Assembly (NCBI RefSeq): GCF_041431135.1
Contig: NZ_CP107799.1
Coordinates: 2,232,001 to 2,296,000, forward strand
Origin: Streptomyces sp. NBC_00554
Lineage (GTDB): Bacteria > Actinomycetota > Actinomycetes > Streptomycetales > Streptomycetaceae
DNA: 64,000 nucleotides
Reading direction: 5' to 3'
The position numbers and the translations under genes are program-made. A model generated the notes under the pieces. The model was not told where the DNA came from. It saw only the letters and a program-made list of their open reading frames with translations, and searched no databases. How positions within the stretch are numbered: the stretch's first letter is position 1; every line of letters starts with the position of its first letter. This document shows, one piece after another, positions 15,880 to 24,725 of the stretch.

Positions 15880-16509
15880 TCAACCGCTGGTCCCCACCTC
15901 GTTGTTGGGCGCCCCGTCCCCGACCGGCGGCAGGTCGCCGCGCTCCACCGGTTCGGTGGCGGCCGCCGGTGCGGACGGCAGGAGGGCGGTGAGTTCGGCG
16001 GCGTCGGGGCGGTGGGCTCCGAGGGCGGCCTCGTGCAGGATGTCGCGCTTCACCGTGGCCGTGTCGCCGACGACGCGGATCACGTGCCCGTCGCCCGGCA
16101 CCAAGTAGTCGTGCTGCCCGCCGGAACTGCGGTACCAGGCCTTGCCGTCGCGCGTGCAGGTGACGGTCTCGCCGGACGCCTCACCGACCGGCTGCTTCGG
16201 GCAGCTGTCGGCGGTCACCGTGCCCCGGTCCACGTACAGGTGGATCTGGGCACCGGTCTTCTGCGACCAGTACGCGCTGGAGAAGCCGTCGTTCCCGTAC
16301 ACGCCGACCGACTGCTGGGCGACGGTGAAGCCGGGCGCCTCGATGACGTAGACGAGCTCCGGGGCGACGCCCAACGCCCGGGCACGGGCGCTGAGTTCGG
16401 CCGGGTCGGCGGCTGCCCCGGCCTTCTCGTCACCGCACGCGGCGAGCAGCATGGGCAGGAGCAGCAACGGCAGCGCGCGTACGGCACGGGCGGGCACGGA
16501 ACGGATCAT
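15880..16509 (-). CDS. Putative lipoprotein of unknown function
   Basis: The 209-residue protein starts with a lipoprotein signal: hydrophobic core LPLLLLPMLLAAC with lipobox LAAC and lipidated Cys25. The mature part contains VYVIEAPGFTVAQQSVGVYG, a CPKQPVGEASGETVTCTRDG pair of cysteines that could form a disulfide, and a low-complexity Pro-rich C-terminus. I recognise no enzyme motif. It would be anchored to the outer face of the membrane. The frame is open far upstream to 17664, but the signal peptide and an AGGA before ATG 16509 fix the start. It is convergent with the ADH gene (18-bp gap). Confidence 0.8.
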   Translation of the reverse strand: MIRSVPARAVRALPLLLLPMLLAACGDEKAGAAADPAELSARARALGVAPELVYVIEAPGFTVAQQSVGVYGNDGFSSAYWSQKTGAQIHLYVDRGTVTADSCPKQPVGEASGETVTCTRDGKAWYRSSGGQHDYLVPGDGHVIRVVGDTATVKRDILHEAALGAHRPDAAELTALLPSAPAAATEPVERGDLPPVGDGAPNNEVGTSG

Positions 16510-16653
16510 GCGCCCATCCTGCCGCACAGGTGTTCCACATGCCTCGCATAGAGAGAGGCAGTCCAAGCGCTTCGCGTGTGAACGCGGCCAACAACACCGT
16601 TTGTTGGGTCGGTTCGGCCCCGGCACGCACACCGACCCCGCAACAATGCGTGC

Positions 16654-17670
16654 ATGTCCGACGACTGGCAGCGACAGATCCAGGCCCTCCATGAGGAGTT
16701 GATCCACCGCGACGACCCCGCCGCCTGGGTGCGGGAGGCCGACGCGATGGAGGCCTCCCGGCGCTATCCCCATCTCGCGCTGCGCGGGCCGGTGTTCGGG
16801 GTCGCGGTGCGTGACCCGGCGGCGGGGCCGGGGTGGCGCCTGCTGAAGCCGGTGGTGGACGGGATGCCGCAAGTGGCCCGGGACGGGCTGAACTCGCATC
16901 TGTGGTTCACCGCGAAGGACGACACCGACGACCCGGCGGTACGGCGGGAACTGCTGGCGGCGGTGGCTGCGTTGGAGCGGGATCCGGTCGACGAGGTGGA
17001 GGCCTGCGGGGTGCGCTACCGGGTGGTGCGCGGGGACGAGTTCGCGCGCGTCGGGGACGACGGTCTGGAGCCGCCCCGGCCCACCGACCCGGAGCCGGTG
17101 GAGCGGCCGTGGGACCGGCAGGCGCGCGACACACCGTCCCCGGACGTCGGTTTCGCCCTCGATCCGGACCACGCGGACGGCCCGGCCGCCGGTGCGCTGA
17201 AACTGGGGCTGCGGGACTTCGCGTACACGGGCTCCCGCTTCCCCGCCGACGTACGCGCGGACTCCCGGCGGGCGGCGGCCACCCATCCGAACATCATCCT
17301 GTTGCCCACCGGCTTCAGCCTGGCCGAACGCGGCGAACACGGCTGGCGCCCGAGCGGGGCCCTGATGGCCACCCCGCACGACGCCCGGCGCATGTTCTAC
17401 GACGCCATGGCCGAGATGTGGGCACGGCTCCACCAGTTCGACGACGCCAAGCAGGCCAGGTACGCGAAGGCGGCCGAGGAGTACCGTGCGCTCGGCCGCG
17501 CCGACGAGTTCCGCGTCGACGACCGCGTCTTCCGGATCTGCCGCGTCGAACGCATGCTCCGTACGGGCCCCGACGGCCCGGAGTCCCCGCGCCCCTCGGA
17601 CGTCGACGAGTACGGCCCCACGAAGATCCACCCGACGATGGACGAGACCGGCGCCCTGACCCATGAGTGA
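16654..17670 (+). CDS. DUF5954-family protein
   Basis: The 338-residue soluble protein matches, from memory, the actinobacterial DUF5954 family: FGVAVRDPAAGPGWRLLKPV near the N-terminus, LNSHLWFTAKDD, a YRVVRGDEFAR segment, RPTDPEPV repeated in spirit by SPRPSDVDE, and a C-terminal FRICRVERMLRTGPDGPESPR. No catalytic motif, signal peptide or membrane helix is apparent and no function is known. It is monocistronic, divergent from the lipoprotein gene and followed by a strong terminator hairpin. Confidence 0.65.
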   Translation: MSDDWQRQIQALHEELIHRDDPAAWVREADAMEASRRYPHLALRGPVFGVAVRDPAAGPGWRLLKPVVDGMPQVARDGLNSHLWFTAKDDTDDPAVRRELLAAVAALERDPVDEVEACGVRYRVVRGDEFARVGDDGLEPPRPTDPEPVERPWDRQARDTPSPDVGFALDPDHADGPAAGALKLGLRDFAYTGSRFPADVRADSRRAAATHPNIILLPTGFSLAERGEHGWRPSGALMATPHDARRMFYDAMAEMWARLHQFDDAKQARYAKAAEEYRALGRADEFRVDDRVFRICRVERMLRTGPDGPESPRPSDVDEYGPTKIHPTMDETGALTHE

Positions 17671-17690
17671 CGGCGAGTCACACGGACCTT

Positions 17691-17741
17691 AGGGCCTGTC
17701 TGACAATTCCCGTCTGCCTCGGGAATTGTCAGACAGGCCCT
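17691..17741. terminator. 22-bp perfect hairpin between convergent genes
   Basis: Arms at 17691-17712 and 17720-17741 are perfectly complementary over 22 bp with a 7-nt loop. The position, 20 bp after one stop codon and 7 bp before the convergent one, fits a bidirectional terminator. There is no U-tract. The AT-containing stem (TGACAATTCCC in its upper part) is unusual for Streptomyces terminators, so a palindromic repeat element is possible. Confidence 0.7.
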
Positions 17742-17748
17742 GGACGAG

Positions 17749-18396
17749 TCACGGTTCGCTCGGCCCCTGATCCAGCCGGTACGGCGGATAGACGTCCGTC
17801 AGCAGTGCCGCGTACGCCATGACGCGGACCACCCAGCGGTGCAGCCCGATGTTGAGGTCGTACATGCCGCGCGGATAGCGGCCGGTGAACAGGAGTGAGA
17901 CGCCCGCGTAGAGGGCCAGCAGGCCCGCCAGTCCGCCCGCGAAGCGGAAGCCGCCCGCGAGAATGGCGGCCACGAAGAGCTGCGGCAGCACCAGGAGCCA
18001 CCACTTGACGAGCACGAGGCCGCGGGAGAGCTGTTCGGCGCGGACCACGTCCAGGTGGGCGGGATAGTCGGGCACGTCCGCGAGCGTGAAGGGCGGATAG
18101 CGGTCCGTGCCGAGCGAGCCGTACGCGTAGTACGCCACCCGCCAGGTCCAGCGCAGCACACCGACGTTGAAGTCGAACAGGGCGCGCGGATAGCCGCCGG
18201 TGATCAGGATCGCGAAGAAGGCGATCACGGTGACGACCAGGAAGGCGATCCAGAGGAGGACGAGGGCGATGTAGTGCGGAATCGCGAGCAGCCATTTGAC
18301 CAGCCAGAGCCAGCGGGACAGGGCCGGGTCGTACTCCGACTCCAAGGTGACCGGACTCTTGGGGTAGTCGCTCAACGCGGTGGTCACGTGGGACAT
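17749..18396 (-). CDS. DUF4389 membrane protein with internal duplication
   Basis: The 215-residue integral membrane protein contains two copies of the DUF4389 unit. The first (about 22-110) has SRWLWLVKWLLAIPHYI, GGYPRALFDFNVGVLRW and DRYPPF; the second (about 125-210) has SRGLVLVKWWLLVLPQL, GRYPRGMYDLNIGLHRW and DVYPPY. Each unit carries one or two membrane helices. Function is unknown. I chose ATG 18396 because AGGG precedes it and the conserved region begins there; the frame is open to 18528. It is convergent with the DUF5954 gene across the 22-bp hairpin. Confidence 0.85.
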   Translation of the reverse strand: MSHVTTALSDYPKSPVTLESEYDPALSRWLWLVKWLLAIPHYIALVLLWIAFLVVTVIAFFAILITGGYPRALFDFNVGVLRWTWRVAYYAYGSLGTDRYPPFTLADVPDYPAHLDVVRAEQLSRGLVLVKWWLLVLPQLFVAAILAGGFRFAGGLAGLLALYAGVSLLFTGRYPRGMYDLNIGLHRWVVRVMAYAALLTDVYPPYRLDQGPSEP

Positions 18397-18562
18397 GCCA
18401 TTCCCTCTCTCCCCCGCAGACGCGGAGCAGATCCGTCCGCTTTCACCGTATACGGGCCTTTCTTCCGTGTACAGCCGAGTGGCGAGCCCCGCAAGGTGCC
18501 TGGCCCGGACCGTGTCCGATTCCTTCAAGACCAGCCGCCGACGGCCTGCCTACCGTGGCCGT

Positions 18563-18964
18563 ATGACTCCACGATTCGATGTGATCGGCCTCGTCGTCTC
18601 CGACATGGCTGCCTCCCTGGCCTTCTACCGTCGCCTCGGGCTCGTCTTCCCCGAGGGGTCCGAGGATCAGCCGCACGTCGAGGCCGAACTGCCCGGCGGG
18701 CTGCGCCTCGCGCTCGACACCGAGGAGACGATCCGTTCATTCCACACCGGTTGGCGGCCCCCGGCCGGCGGCGGCCGGGTCTCGCTCGCCTTCCTCTGCG
18801 ACAGTCCGGCGGAGGTCGACTCCGTGTACGACACCCTGGTCGGCGCCGGTCATGAGGGCGAACTCAAGCCGTGGGACGCCTTCTGGGGCATGCGGTACGC
18901 GGTCGTGAAGGACCCGGACGGCAACGGCGTGGACCTGTTCGCGCGACTGCCGGAAGCCAAGTAG
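18563..18964 (+). CDS. VOC-family (glyoxalase/bleomycin-resistance-like) protein
   Basis: The 133-residue protein has the paired beta-alpha-beta-beta-beta units of the vicinal oxygen chelate fold: FDVIGLVVSDMAASLAFYRRLGL at the start and VKDPDGNGVDLFARL at the end. Members include glyoxalases, dioxygenases and drug-binding resistance proteins; the metal ligands are not clear enough to decide. ATG 18563 lacks a strong ribosome binding site. The gene stands between the divergent DUF4389 gene and a convergent AraC regulator. Confidence 0.85.
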   Translation: MTPRFDVIGLVVSDMAASLAFYRRLGLVFPEGSEDQPHVEAELPGGLRLALDTEETIRSFHTGWRPPAGGGRVSLAFLCDSPAEVDSVYDTLVGAGHEGELKPWDAFWGMRYAVVKDPDGNGVDLFARLPEAK

Positions 18965-18974
18965 GCCGCCGGCA

Positions 18975-19700
18975 CTAGCCGCGTCCGAGCAGCTCCCCCA
19001 GCGTCATCCCCGCCAACTCCCGTACGTCCCGTGCCAGATGGGCCTGATCCGCGAACCCGGCCCGGGCCGCCGTCTCCGCGAAGGGCACCCCGTCGCGCGC
19101 GAGGGCGAGCGCCCGCTGGAGCCGCAGTACACGGGCGAGCGTCTTGGGCCCGTATCCGAACGCGGCCAGTGAGCGTCGGTGCAACTGACGTGCGCCCAGA
19201 CCCAGTTCGTCCGCGACGGCGGCGACGGGGCGGCCCGCTTCCAAGGCCGACACGACCTCCCGCAGCAGCGGGTCGGAGGGCTCCGCGCCTGCCGCCCGCT
19301 CCAGCGCCACCTCTTCGAGCACGCTCACGGGGTCCGCTGCCGAGTCGACCCGCGCGGTGAGGCGCCGTACCTCCGAAGCGGGCCAGAGGTCCGCCAACTC
19401 CACGCGCTGATCACGGAGTTCGTGGGCCGGCACGCCGAGGAACGCGGGAGCCGTACCGGGAAAGAAGCGGACGCCCGCCCAGCCACCGGACGCCCCCTCC
19501 GGGACGTACGCCCGCGTGTCCGGCCCGGCGACCAGCAGCCGCCCCTGGTTCCACAGCAGGTCCATGCACCCGTCGGGCAGCACGGGCCGCGCACCGGAGG
19601 CGGCCGGGGTGTTCGTCCACACCACGGCACCGGCCAGCCGGGACGCCCTCTCCGCGTAACCCGAAGCCGGTGCGAGACGCTCGGCAGTCACAGACGACAC
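18975..19700 (-). CDS. AraC-family regulator with DUF6597-like N-domain
   Basis: The 241-residue protein has an N-terminal sensor region with [22 protein letters not shown] and [20 protein letters not shown], typical of the DUF6597 group. A C-terminal AraC HTH pair (about 150-240) contains [20 protein letters not shown] and [20 protein letters not shown]. It is probably a ligand-responsive activator. The GTG start at 19700 follows the stop of the upstream AraC-type gene by one base, so the two regulators are co-transcribed. GTG 19691 is an alternative start. Confidence 0.85.
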   Translation of the reverse strand: MSSVTAERLAPASGYAERASRLAGAVVWTNTPAASGARPVLPDGCMDLLWNQGRLLVAGPDTRAYVPEGASGGWAGVRFFPGTAPAFLGVPAHELRDQRVELADLWPASEVRRLTARVDSAADPVSVLEEVALERAAGAEPSDPLLREVVSALEAGRPVAAVADELGLGARQLHRRSLAAFGYGPKTLARVLRLQRALALARDGVPFAETAARAGFADQAHLARDVRELAGMTLGELLGRG

Positions 19701-19701
19701 G

Positions 19702-20637
19702 CTACGCCGCCCGCGTCCGATGCTCCTGCGGACTGACCCCGTACACCCGCTTGAAGGCGCTGGACAGCGCGAACGAGCTGCCGTAGCCGACCTGGCGGGC
19801 GATCGCGCCGATGGTGTCCTCGGTGTCGCGCAGCCGGTCGGCGGCGAGGGCGAGGCGCCAGCCGGTCAGGTACGTCATCGGGGGCTCGCCGACGAGGTCG
19901 CTGAAGCGGCGGGCGAGGGCCGCGCGCGAGACGCCGGCCTTGGCGGCGAGGGTCGCGACCGTCCAGGGGTGGGCCGGGTCGTCCTGGACGAGCCGCAGCA
20001 CCCGGCCCACGACGGGGTCGGCGAGGGCCTGGTACCAGGCGGGTGCCTCGGCCTCGGGGCGGGAGAACCAGGACCGTAGCGCGGCGATGACCAGCAGGTC
20101 GAGCAGCCGGTCGAGGACGACCTCCTGGCCGGGTTCGTCGCGGACGATCTCCTCGGCGAGGATGTCGGTGAGCGCGCAGTCCCACATGTCGGCGGTGAGC
20201 GTGAGGAGCGGCGGCAGGGCGTCGAGCAGCCTGCCGCTGATCTCGCCCTGCATCATGTACGTCCCGATCAGCATCACCGACGAGCCGTCGAGCCGGTCGC
20301 CCCAGCTGCGTACGCCGAGGTCCCAGTGGCCTTTCATGGAGCGCCCGTCGGGGTAGCTGCACTCGCCGCCCGGCAGGATCACCGCCTGCGGGACCGTCCC
20401 CGGGGCGTCGGCGACGGTGTACGGGTCCGGGCCGCGCGCGATGGCGACGTCGCCCGCCGCAAGCCGTAGCCGCTGTCCCCCGTCCGCCGTGACCCACGCG
20501 TCACCGCGGACAAGAAGCATGATCGTGAGAGGGGCGCGGTCCTCGACGCGGATGCCCCAGGGCGGGTCGAAGCACGCACGGATCATGAAGGCGCCACGGG
20601 CGCGTGGGCCCTCCAGCAGGCCTGCGAGAGCGTCCAT
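19702..20637 (-). CDS. AraC-family regulator with cupin N-domain
   Basis: The 311-residue protein has a cupin-like AraC_binding N-domain ([20 protein letters not shown] then [20 protein letters not shown]) and a C-terminal HTH_18 domain. The latter contains [20 protein letters not shown] and [20 protein letters not shown]. This architecture is common in regulators of neighbouring reductases. It is divergent from the NmrA-like gene at 20718, its likely target. ATG 20637 is chosen by family alignment; no strong ribosome binding site is visible and GTG 20658 is possible. A second AraC-type gene follows one base after its stop. Confidence 0.88.
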   Translation of the reverse strand: MDALAGLLEGPRARGAFMIRACFDPPWGIRVEDRAPLTIMLLVRGDAWVTADGGQRLRLAAGDVAIARGPDPYTVADAPGTVPQAVILPGGECSYPDGRSMKGHWDLGVRSWGDRLDGSSVMLIGTYMMQGEISGRLLDALPPLLTLTADMWDCALTDILAEEIVRDEPGQEVVLDRLLDLLVIAALRSWFSRPEAEAPAWYQALADPVVGRVLRLVQDDPAHPWTVATLAAKAGVSRAALARRFSDLVGEPPMTYLTGWRLALAADRLRDTEDTIGAIARQVGYGSSFALSSAFKRVYGVSPQEHRTRAA

Positions 20638-20717
20638 GAGGCCAGCGTAGACGCGCACATATGGGAATGAGCGGTTCAGCGATGGTTCCTTGCCGCGCAC
20701 GGAAGTTGACTGGCTGC

Positions 20718-21566
20718 ATGACGGAAAACACGGCACGTACGAATGACATGACGGTACTGGTCACCGGAGCCACGGGACGCACGGGCAGCCGGGTCGCGGA
20801 GGCCGCGCGGGCGGCCGGGCTCACGGTGCGGGCCGGGTCCCGCTCCCAGGGCACGCGCTTCGACTGGGCGGACCGCTCGACCTGGGCGGACGCCCTGCGG
20901 GGCGCCGACGCGGCGTATCTCGCCTACCCCACGGACGTCGGTTCCCCGGAGGCCACCGAGGCGGTCGGCGCCATCGCCCGGGAGGCGGTCGGGCTCGGCG
21001 TACGGCGGCTGGTGCTGCTGTCGGCGCGGGGCGAGGAGCGGGCGCTCGCGACCGAGGAGGCGCTCAGGACCTCGGGCGCGGACTGGACGATCGTACGAGC
21101 GGCCTGGTTCGCGCAGAACTTCAGCGAGGGTCCGCTGGTGGAGGGGATGCTCCACGGGGAGCTGGTGTTCCCGGCCGGTGAGGTGCAGGAGCCCTTCATC
21201 GACGTACGGGACATCGCGGACGTCGTGGTGGCCACGCTGACCTCGGGCGACCGGTACGTCGGCAAGGACGTCACCGTCTCCGGGGCCCGGCTGCTGTCCT
21301 TCCGCGAGGCGGTCGCCGAGATCTCGGAGGCGACCGGCAGCGAGCTGGCGTACATCCCGGTGACCGCGCGCCAGTACGGCGACACCCTGGCCGGGTTCGG
21401 GGTGCCGCAGCACGAGGTCGACCTCCTCGTCGAGGTCTTCGAGGGCCTCCTCGACGGCCGCAACGCGCACCTCTCGGACGGCGTCCAGCAGGTCCTGGGG
21501 CGCGAGCCGCGGGACTTCACCGAATTCGTACGGGAGAACGCGGCGGCCGGAGTCTGGAAGGCCTGA
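20718..21566 (+). CDS. NmrA-like NAD(P)-binding protein
   Basis: The 282-residue protein has an N-terminal Rossmann motif VTGATGRTGSRV (about 14-25) and an atypical-SDR/NmrA layout: LRGADAAYLAYP, RRLVLLSARGEE, WTIVRAAWFAQNFSEGPL, and EPFIDVRDIADVVVATLTSG. Members include NAD(P)H:quinone oxidoreductases and redox-sensing NmrA proteins; the Tyr-x-x-x-Lys pair of classical SDRs is missing. The divergent AraC gene probably controls it. Start could be ATG 20718 or ATG 20748, the latter directly before the Rossmann strand. Confidence 0.85.
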   Translation: MTENTARTNDMTVLVTGATGRTGSRVAEAARAAGLTVRAGSRSQGTRFDWADRSTWADALRGADAAYLAYPTDVGSPEATEAVGAIAREAVGLGVRRLVLLSARGEERALATEEALRTSGADWTIVRAAWFAQNFSEGPLVEGMLHGELVFPAGEVQEPFIDVRDIADVVVATLTSGDRYVGKDVTVSGARLLSFREAVAEISEATGSELAYIPVTARQYGDTLAGFGVPQHEVDLLVEVFEGLLDGRNAHLSDGVQQVLGREPRDFTEFVRENAAAGVWKA

Positions 21567-21581
21567 GCCCACCCGGCGGTG

Positions 21582-22754
21582 TCACTCCCCGGGAGGCGGC
21601 ACATCCCCGTTCTTGTGCTGCGGGTGGTGCGTGCTCTTCACATGCGCCCGCAGCCGGGAGGTCACGTCCTCCGGCGGGAGGAAGCGGGACCAGCGCTCCG
21701 GGAACTCGGAGGGCATGTCCGGGTCGTCGGAGTCGTCGAACTCGGCGTCGTACGAGCGGGACGCGGCGACCCGGGCGACGTACTCGGCGACCTGGGCCTC
21801 GCGCAGGCGTTCGTTGTTGGCACGCGCCGCTGCCGTGGCGGCGGCCGGCCAGACGCGGTCGATGGCGGCGTTCACGGCGGCGCCGACCAGGACCGCGAAC
21901 GCGGACACGCCGATCCACAGGAGGACGGCGACGGGCGCGGCGAGCGAGCCGTAGATCGTGGGGCCCTCGACCGTGTTGGTCAGGTAGATGCGGAGCAGGA
22001 GGCTGCCGAGGACCCACATGCCGAGGGCCACCAGGGCACCCGGCACGTCCTCCACCCACGGGGACCGCACCGGCACTGACACGTGGTACAGGGTCGTCAG
22101 GAACACGACCCCCAGGACGATGACGACCGGCCAGTACAGGATCTGCACGACCGTCTCCGACCACGGCACGATGTTCACCACCGCGTCCGGGCCCGCCACC
22201 ATCAGCGGCAGCGCGATCGAGCCGATCAGCAGCGCCACGATGAAGAGCAGGAACGACACGATGCGGGTCTTCACGATGCCGCGGGTGCCGTCGAGGCCGT
22301 ACATCACGGTGATGGTGTCGATGAAGACGTTCACCGCGCGCGAGCCCGACCACAGGGCGAACAGAAAGCCGAGGGAGATGATGTCGGGGCGGCCGCCCTT
22401 CGTCACGTCGTGGAGGATCGGCTCGGCGATGTCGTGCACGCCCTTGTCGGAGAGGACCGTGCGGGCCGCCTCCAGGATGTTGGTCTCCAGGCTTGCGATC
22501 GTGTCGGCGCCGGTCCAGGCGTCCACATAGCCGAGCAGGCCGATCATGCTCAGCAGCAACGGCGGCACGGAGAGCAGCGTGAAGAACGCCGCCTCCGCTG
22601 CGAGACCCAGGATCCGGTACTCCATGCACGAGTTGACCGTGTCCTTGACCAGCAGCCAGGCGGTCCTGCGCTTCGACACGTTCCGGTACAGCGCGCGAGC
22701 GCGGTGAAGACGACCCGAGGGAGGCCGTTCAGGTGTTTCTTTTGCCTGGTGCAC
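21582..22754 (-). CDS. YihY/BrkB-family membrane protein
   Basis: The 390-residue protein has about six membrane helices in the YihY/UPF0761 arrangement, including EYRILGLAAEAAFFTLLSVP, LGFLFALWSGSRAVNVFIDT, IVSFLLFIVALLIGSIALPL and PVAVLLWIGVSAFAVLVGAA. A charged cytoplasmic tail of about 90 residues follows. The family was once called ribonuclease BN by mistake; its role is unknown. The GTG start at 22754 has AAGGA just upstream and begins a conserved Pro/Arg-rich N-terminus. It lies only 17 bp from the divergent ATG of the next gene, which is unusually tight. Confidence 0.85.
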   Translation of the reverse strand: MHQAKETPERPPSGRLHRARALYRNVSKRRTAWLLVKDTVNSCMEYRILGLAAEAAFFTLLSVPPLLLSMIGLLGYVDAWTGADTIASLETNILEAARTVLSDKGVHDIAEPILHDVTKGGRPDIISLGFLFALWSGSRAVNVFIDTITVMYGLDGTRGIVKTRIVSFLLFIVALLIGSIALPLMVAGPDAVVNIVPWSETVVQILYWPVVIVLGVVFLTTLYHVSVPVRSPWVEDVPGALVALGMWVLGSLLLRIYLTNTVEGPTIYGSLAAPVAVLLWIGVSAFAVLVGAAVNAAIDRVWPAAATAAARANNERLREAQVAEYVARVAASRSYDAEFDDSDDPDMPSEFPERWSRFLPPEDVTSRLRAHVKSTHHPQHKNGDVPPPGE

Positions 22755-22771
22755 GTCCTTACCGTATCCGT

Positions 22772-24406
22772 ATGGCAGCCACCACCCACACCGTGACCAA
22801 CCAGCCTCCGCCCCTGGTCGGATATGACGTCTTTGCCGCCGACCGGGCCCTTGCGGAGGCGGTCGAACGGCATCTCGAACCAGCACTTCTCGACGAGGCG
22901 CGCGAGGAGCTTTCGGCGCTCGGCCACACCTCCGGTTCCGCCCAGGTACAGGAGTGGGGCGTGCTGGCCAACGAGAACCCGCCCAAGCTCCGCACCCATG
23001 ACCGCTACGGCAACCGGATCGACGAGGTCGAGTTCCATCCCTCCTGGCACCGGCTCCTCGGCAAGGGCGTGTCGGCCGGGCTGACGGCGGCCTGGTCGCG
23101 GCCCGGCGGGCATGTGCGGCGCGCCGCCGGTTTCGTGGTCTGGACGCAGGTCGAGGCCGGCAACGGCTGCCCCCTGTCGATGACCCACGCGGCGGTGCCC
23201 GCGCTGCGCACCGACCCGGCGCTCGCCGCCGAGTGGGAGCCGCGGCTGACCTCCACCGTCTACGACCAGGAGTTCCGTCCCGCCGCCCAGAAGGCCGGTG
23301 CGCTCTTCGGGATGGGCATGACGGAGAAGCAGGGCGGCAGCGACGTACGCGCCAACACCACGGAGGCGCGGCCGCTCGCCGAGGACGGGACGTACGAACT
23401 GACGGGCCACAAGTGGTTCTGCTCGGCGCCCATGTCGGACGGATTCCTGGTGCTGGCGCAGGCCCCTGACGGGCTGACCTGCTTCCTGGTGCCGCGTGTC
23501 CTGGCGGACGGCACGCGCAACGTGTTCCGCATCCAGCGGCTCAAGGACAAGCTCGGCAACAGGTCCAACGCGTCGAGCGAGGTCGAGTTCGACGGGACCT
23601 GGGCGCGCCGGGTCGGGGACGAGGGGCGCGGGGTGCGCACCATCATCGAGATGGTCGCGGCGACCCGGCTCGACTGTGTGCTCGGCTCGGCCTCGCTGAT
23701 GCGGCAGGCCGTCGCGCAGGCCGTGCACCACTGCACCTACCGCGAGGCGTTCGGCGGCAAGCTCATCGACAAGCCGCTGATGAGGAACGTACTGGCGGAC
23801 CTGGCCCTGGAGTCGGAGGCCGCGACGACGCTCGGGCTGCGCCTTGCCGCCGCGTACGACGACGGGAGCGAGCAGGAGCTCGCGTTCCTGCGTCTCGCGG
23901 TGCCGGCCGCCAAGTACTGGGTGACCAAGCGGTGTACGCCGGTGGCGGTCGAAGCGCTCGAGTGCCTGGGCGGCAACGGGTACGTCGAGGAGTCCGGCAT
24001 GCCGAGACTGCTGCGCGAGTCGCCGCTCAACTCGGTGTGGGAGGGCGCTGGCAACGTCCAGGCGCTGGACGTACTGCGGGCGCTCCAGCGGGAGCCGGGT
24101 GCGCTCGATGCGTATCTGCGGGAGGTGGGGCAGGCGCGGGGCGCCGACCACCGGCTGGACGGGGCGATCAAGAACCTGCTGACCGAACTCGCCGACCTGG
24201 AGGGCATCGAGGCCCGCGCCCGCCGTCTCGTCGAGCGGATCGCACTGGTGCTCCAGGGTTCGCTGCTCGTCCGGTACGCGCCGCCGGAGGTCGCCGACGC
24301 GTTCTGCGCCTCACGCCTGGGCGGCGACTGGGGTTCGGCCTTCGGCACACTGCCGCACAGTCTGGATCTGGCCACGGTGGTGGAGCGGGCCCGGCCGGTT
24401 TCCTGA
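22772..24406 (+). CDS. AidB-like acyl-CoA dehydrogenase family protein
   Basis: The 544-residue flavoprotein is longer than ordinary acyl-CoA dehydrogenases (about 390) and has the AidB pattern: N-terminal extension with TSGSAQVQEWGVLANENPPK, FAD region FGMGMTEKQGGSDVRANTTE, HKWFCSAPMSDGFLVLAQA, and ESPLNSVWEGAGNVQALDVL with the Glu at the usual catalytic-base position. AidB proteins bind DNA and belong to the alkylation response in E. coli; whether this one does is unknown. No ada or alkB gene is nearby. ATG 22772 sits just after a TATCCGTAT stretch with no ribosome binding site, suggesting a leaderless or near-leaderless message. Confidence 0.88.
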   Translation: MAATTHTVTNQPPPLVGYDVFAADRALAEAVERHLEPALLDEAREELSALGHTSGSAQVQEWGVLANENPPKLRTHDRYGNRIDEVEFHPSWHRLLGKGVSAGLTAAWSRPGGHVRRAAGFVVWTQVEAGNGCPLSMTHAAVPALRTDPALAAEWEPRLTSTVYDQEFRPAAQKAGALFGMGMTEKQGGSDVRANTTEARPLAEDGTYELTGHKWFCSAPMSDGFLVLAQAPDGLTCFLVPRVLADGTRNVFRIQRLKDKLGNRSNASSEVEFDGTWARRVGDEGRGVRTIIEMVAATRLDCVLGSASLMRQAVAQAVHHCTYREAFGGKLIDKPLMRNVLADLALESEAATTLGLRLAAAYDDGSEQELAFLRLAVPAAKYWVTKRCTPVAVEALECLGGNGYVEESGMPRLLRESPLNSVWEGAGNVQALDVLRALQREPGALDAYLREVGQARGADHRLDGAIKNLLTELADLEGIEARARRLVERIALVLQGSLLVRYAPPEVADAFCASRLGGDWGSAFGTLPHSLDLATVVERARPVS

Positions 24407-24479
24407 ACGGCCCGGCGGCCGGTTTCCTGAGGCGCTCTCGCGGGGACGGTCCTCGGATACGAGGTTTGCCGCGCTGACA

Positions 24480-24515
24480 CGGGGGTGGTGCTGCGCCGAC
24501 ACGGCACCACCCCCG
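24480..24515. terminator. 12-bp GC hairpin after AidB-like gene
   Basis: CGGGGGTGGTGC at 24480-24491 and its exact complement at 24504-24515 enclose a 12-nt loop, about 75 bp after the stop codon. It is a convincing factor-independent-type stem without a U-tract. The rest of the 319-bp gap (24407-24725) has no gene; the right part is AT-richer and probably holds the promoter of the GAF regulator. Confidence 0.8.
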
Positions 24516-24725
24516 CTCTCAGGCCCCGTTCAAGGAGCACGACGCCGCACGGGCGACGTCATTGTCATTTTCTAGGAACCTTATGACCGTTGGCGAGAGT
24601 TGCAGACCGTTGCATTCCTTGGTGCACCTTGCGCGAACCACCGGCGTCCGCGGCCGGGAGCAGGCACGATGTGGAATGACGGCGGCGTCACAGCGTGTAC
24701 GCGGTACTGGTTTCAGGAGTGCCCA

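Noticed and set aside
16510..17664. Long N-terminal extension of the lipoprotein frame
   Set aside because: It is antisense to the DUF5954 gene, and the lipoprotein signal at 16509 gives a clear start.
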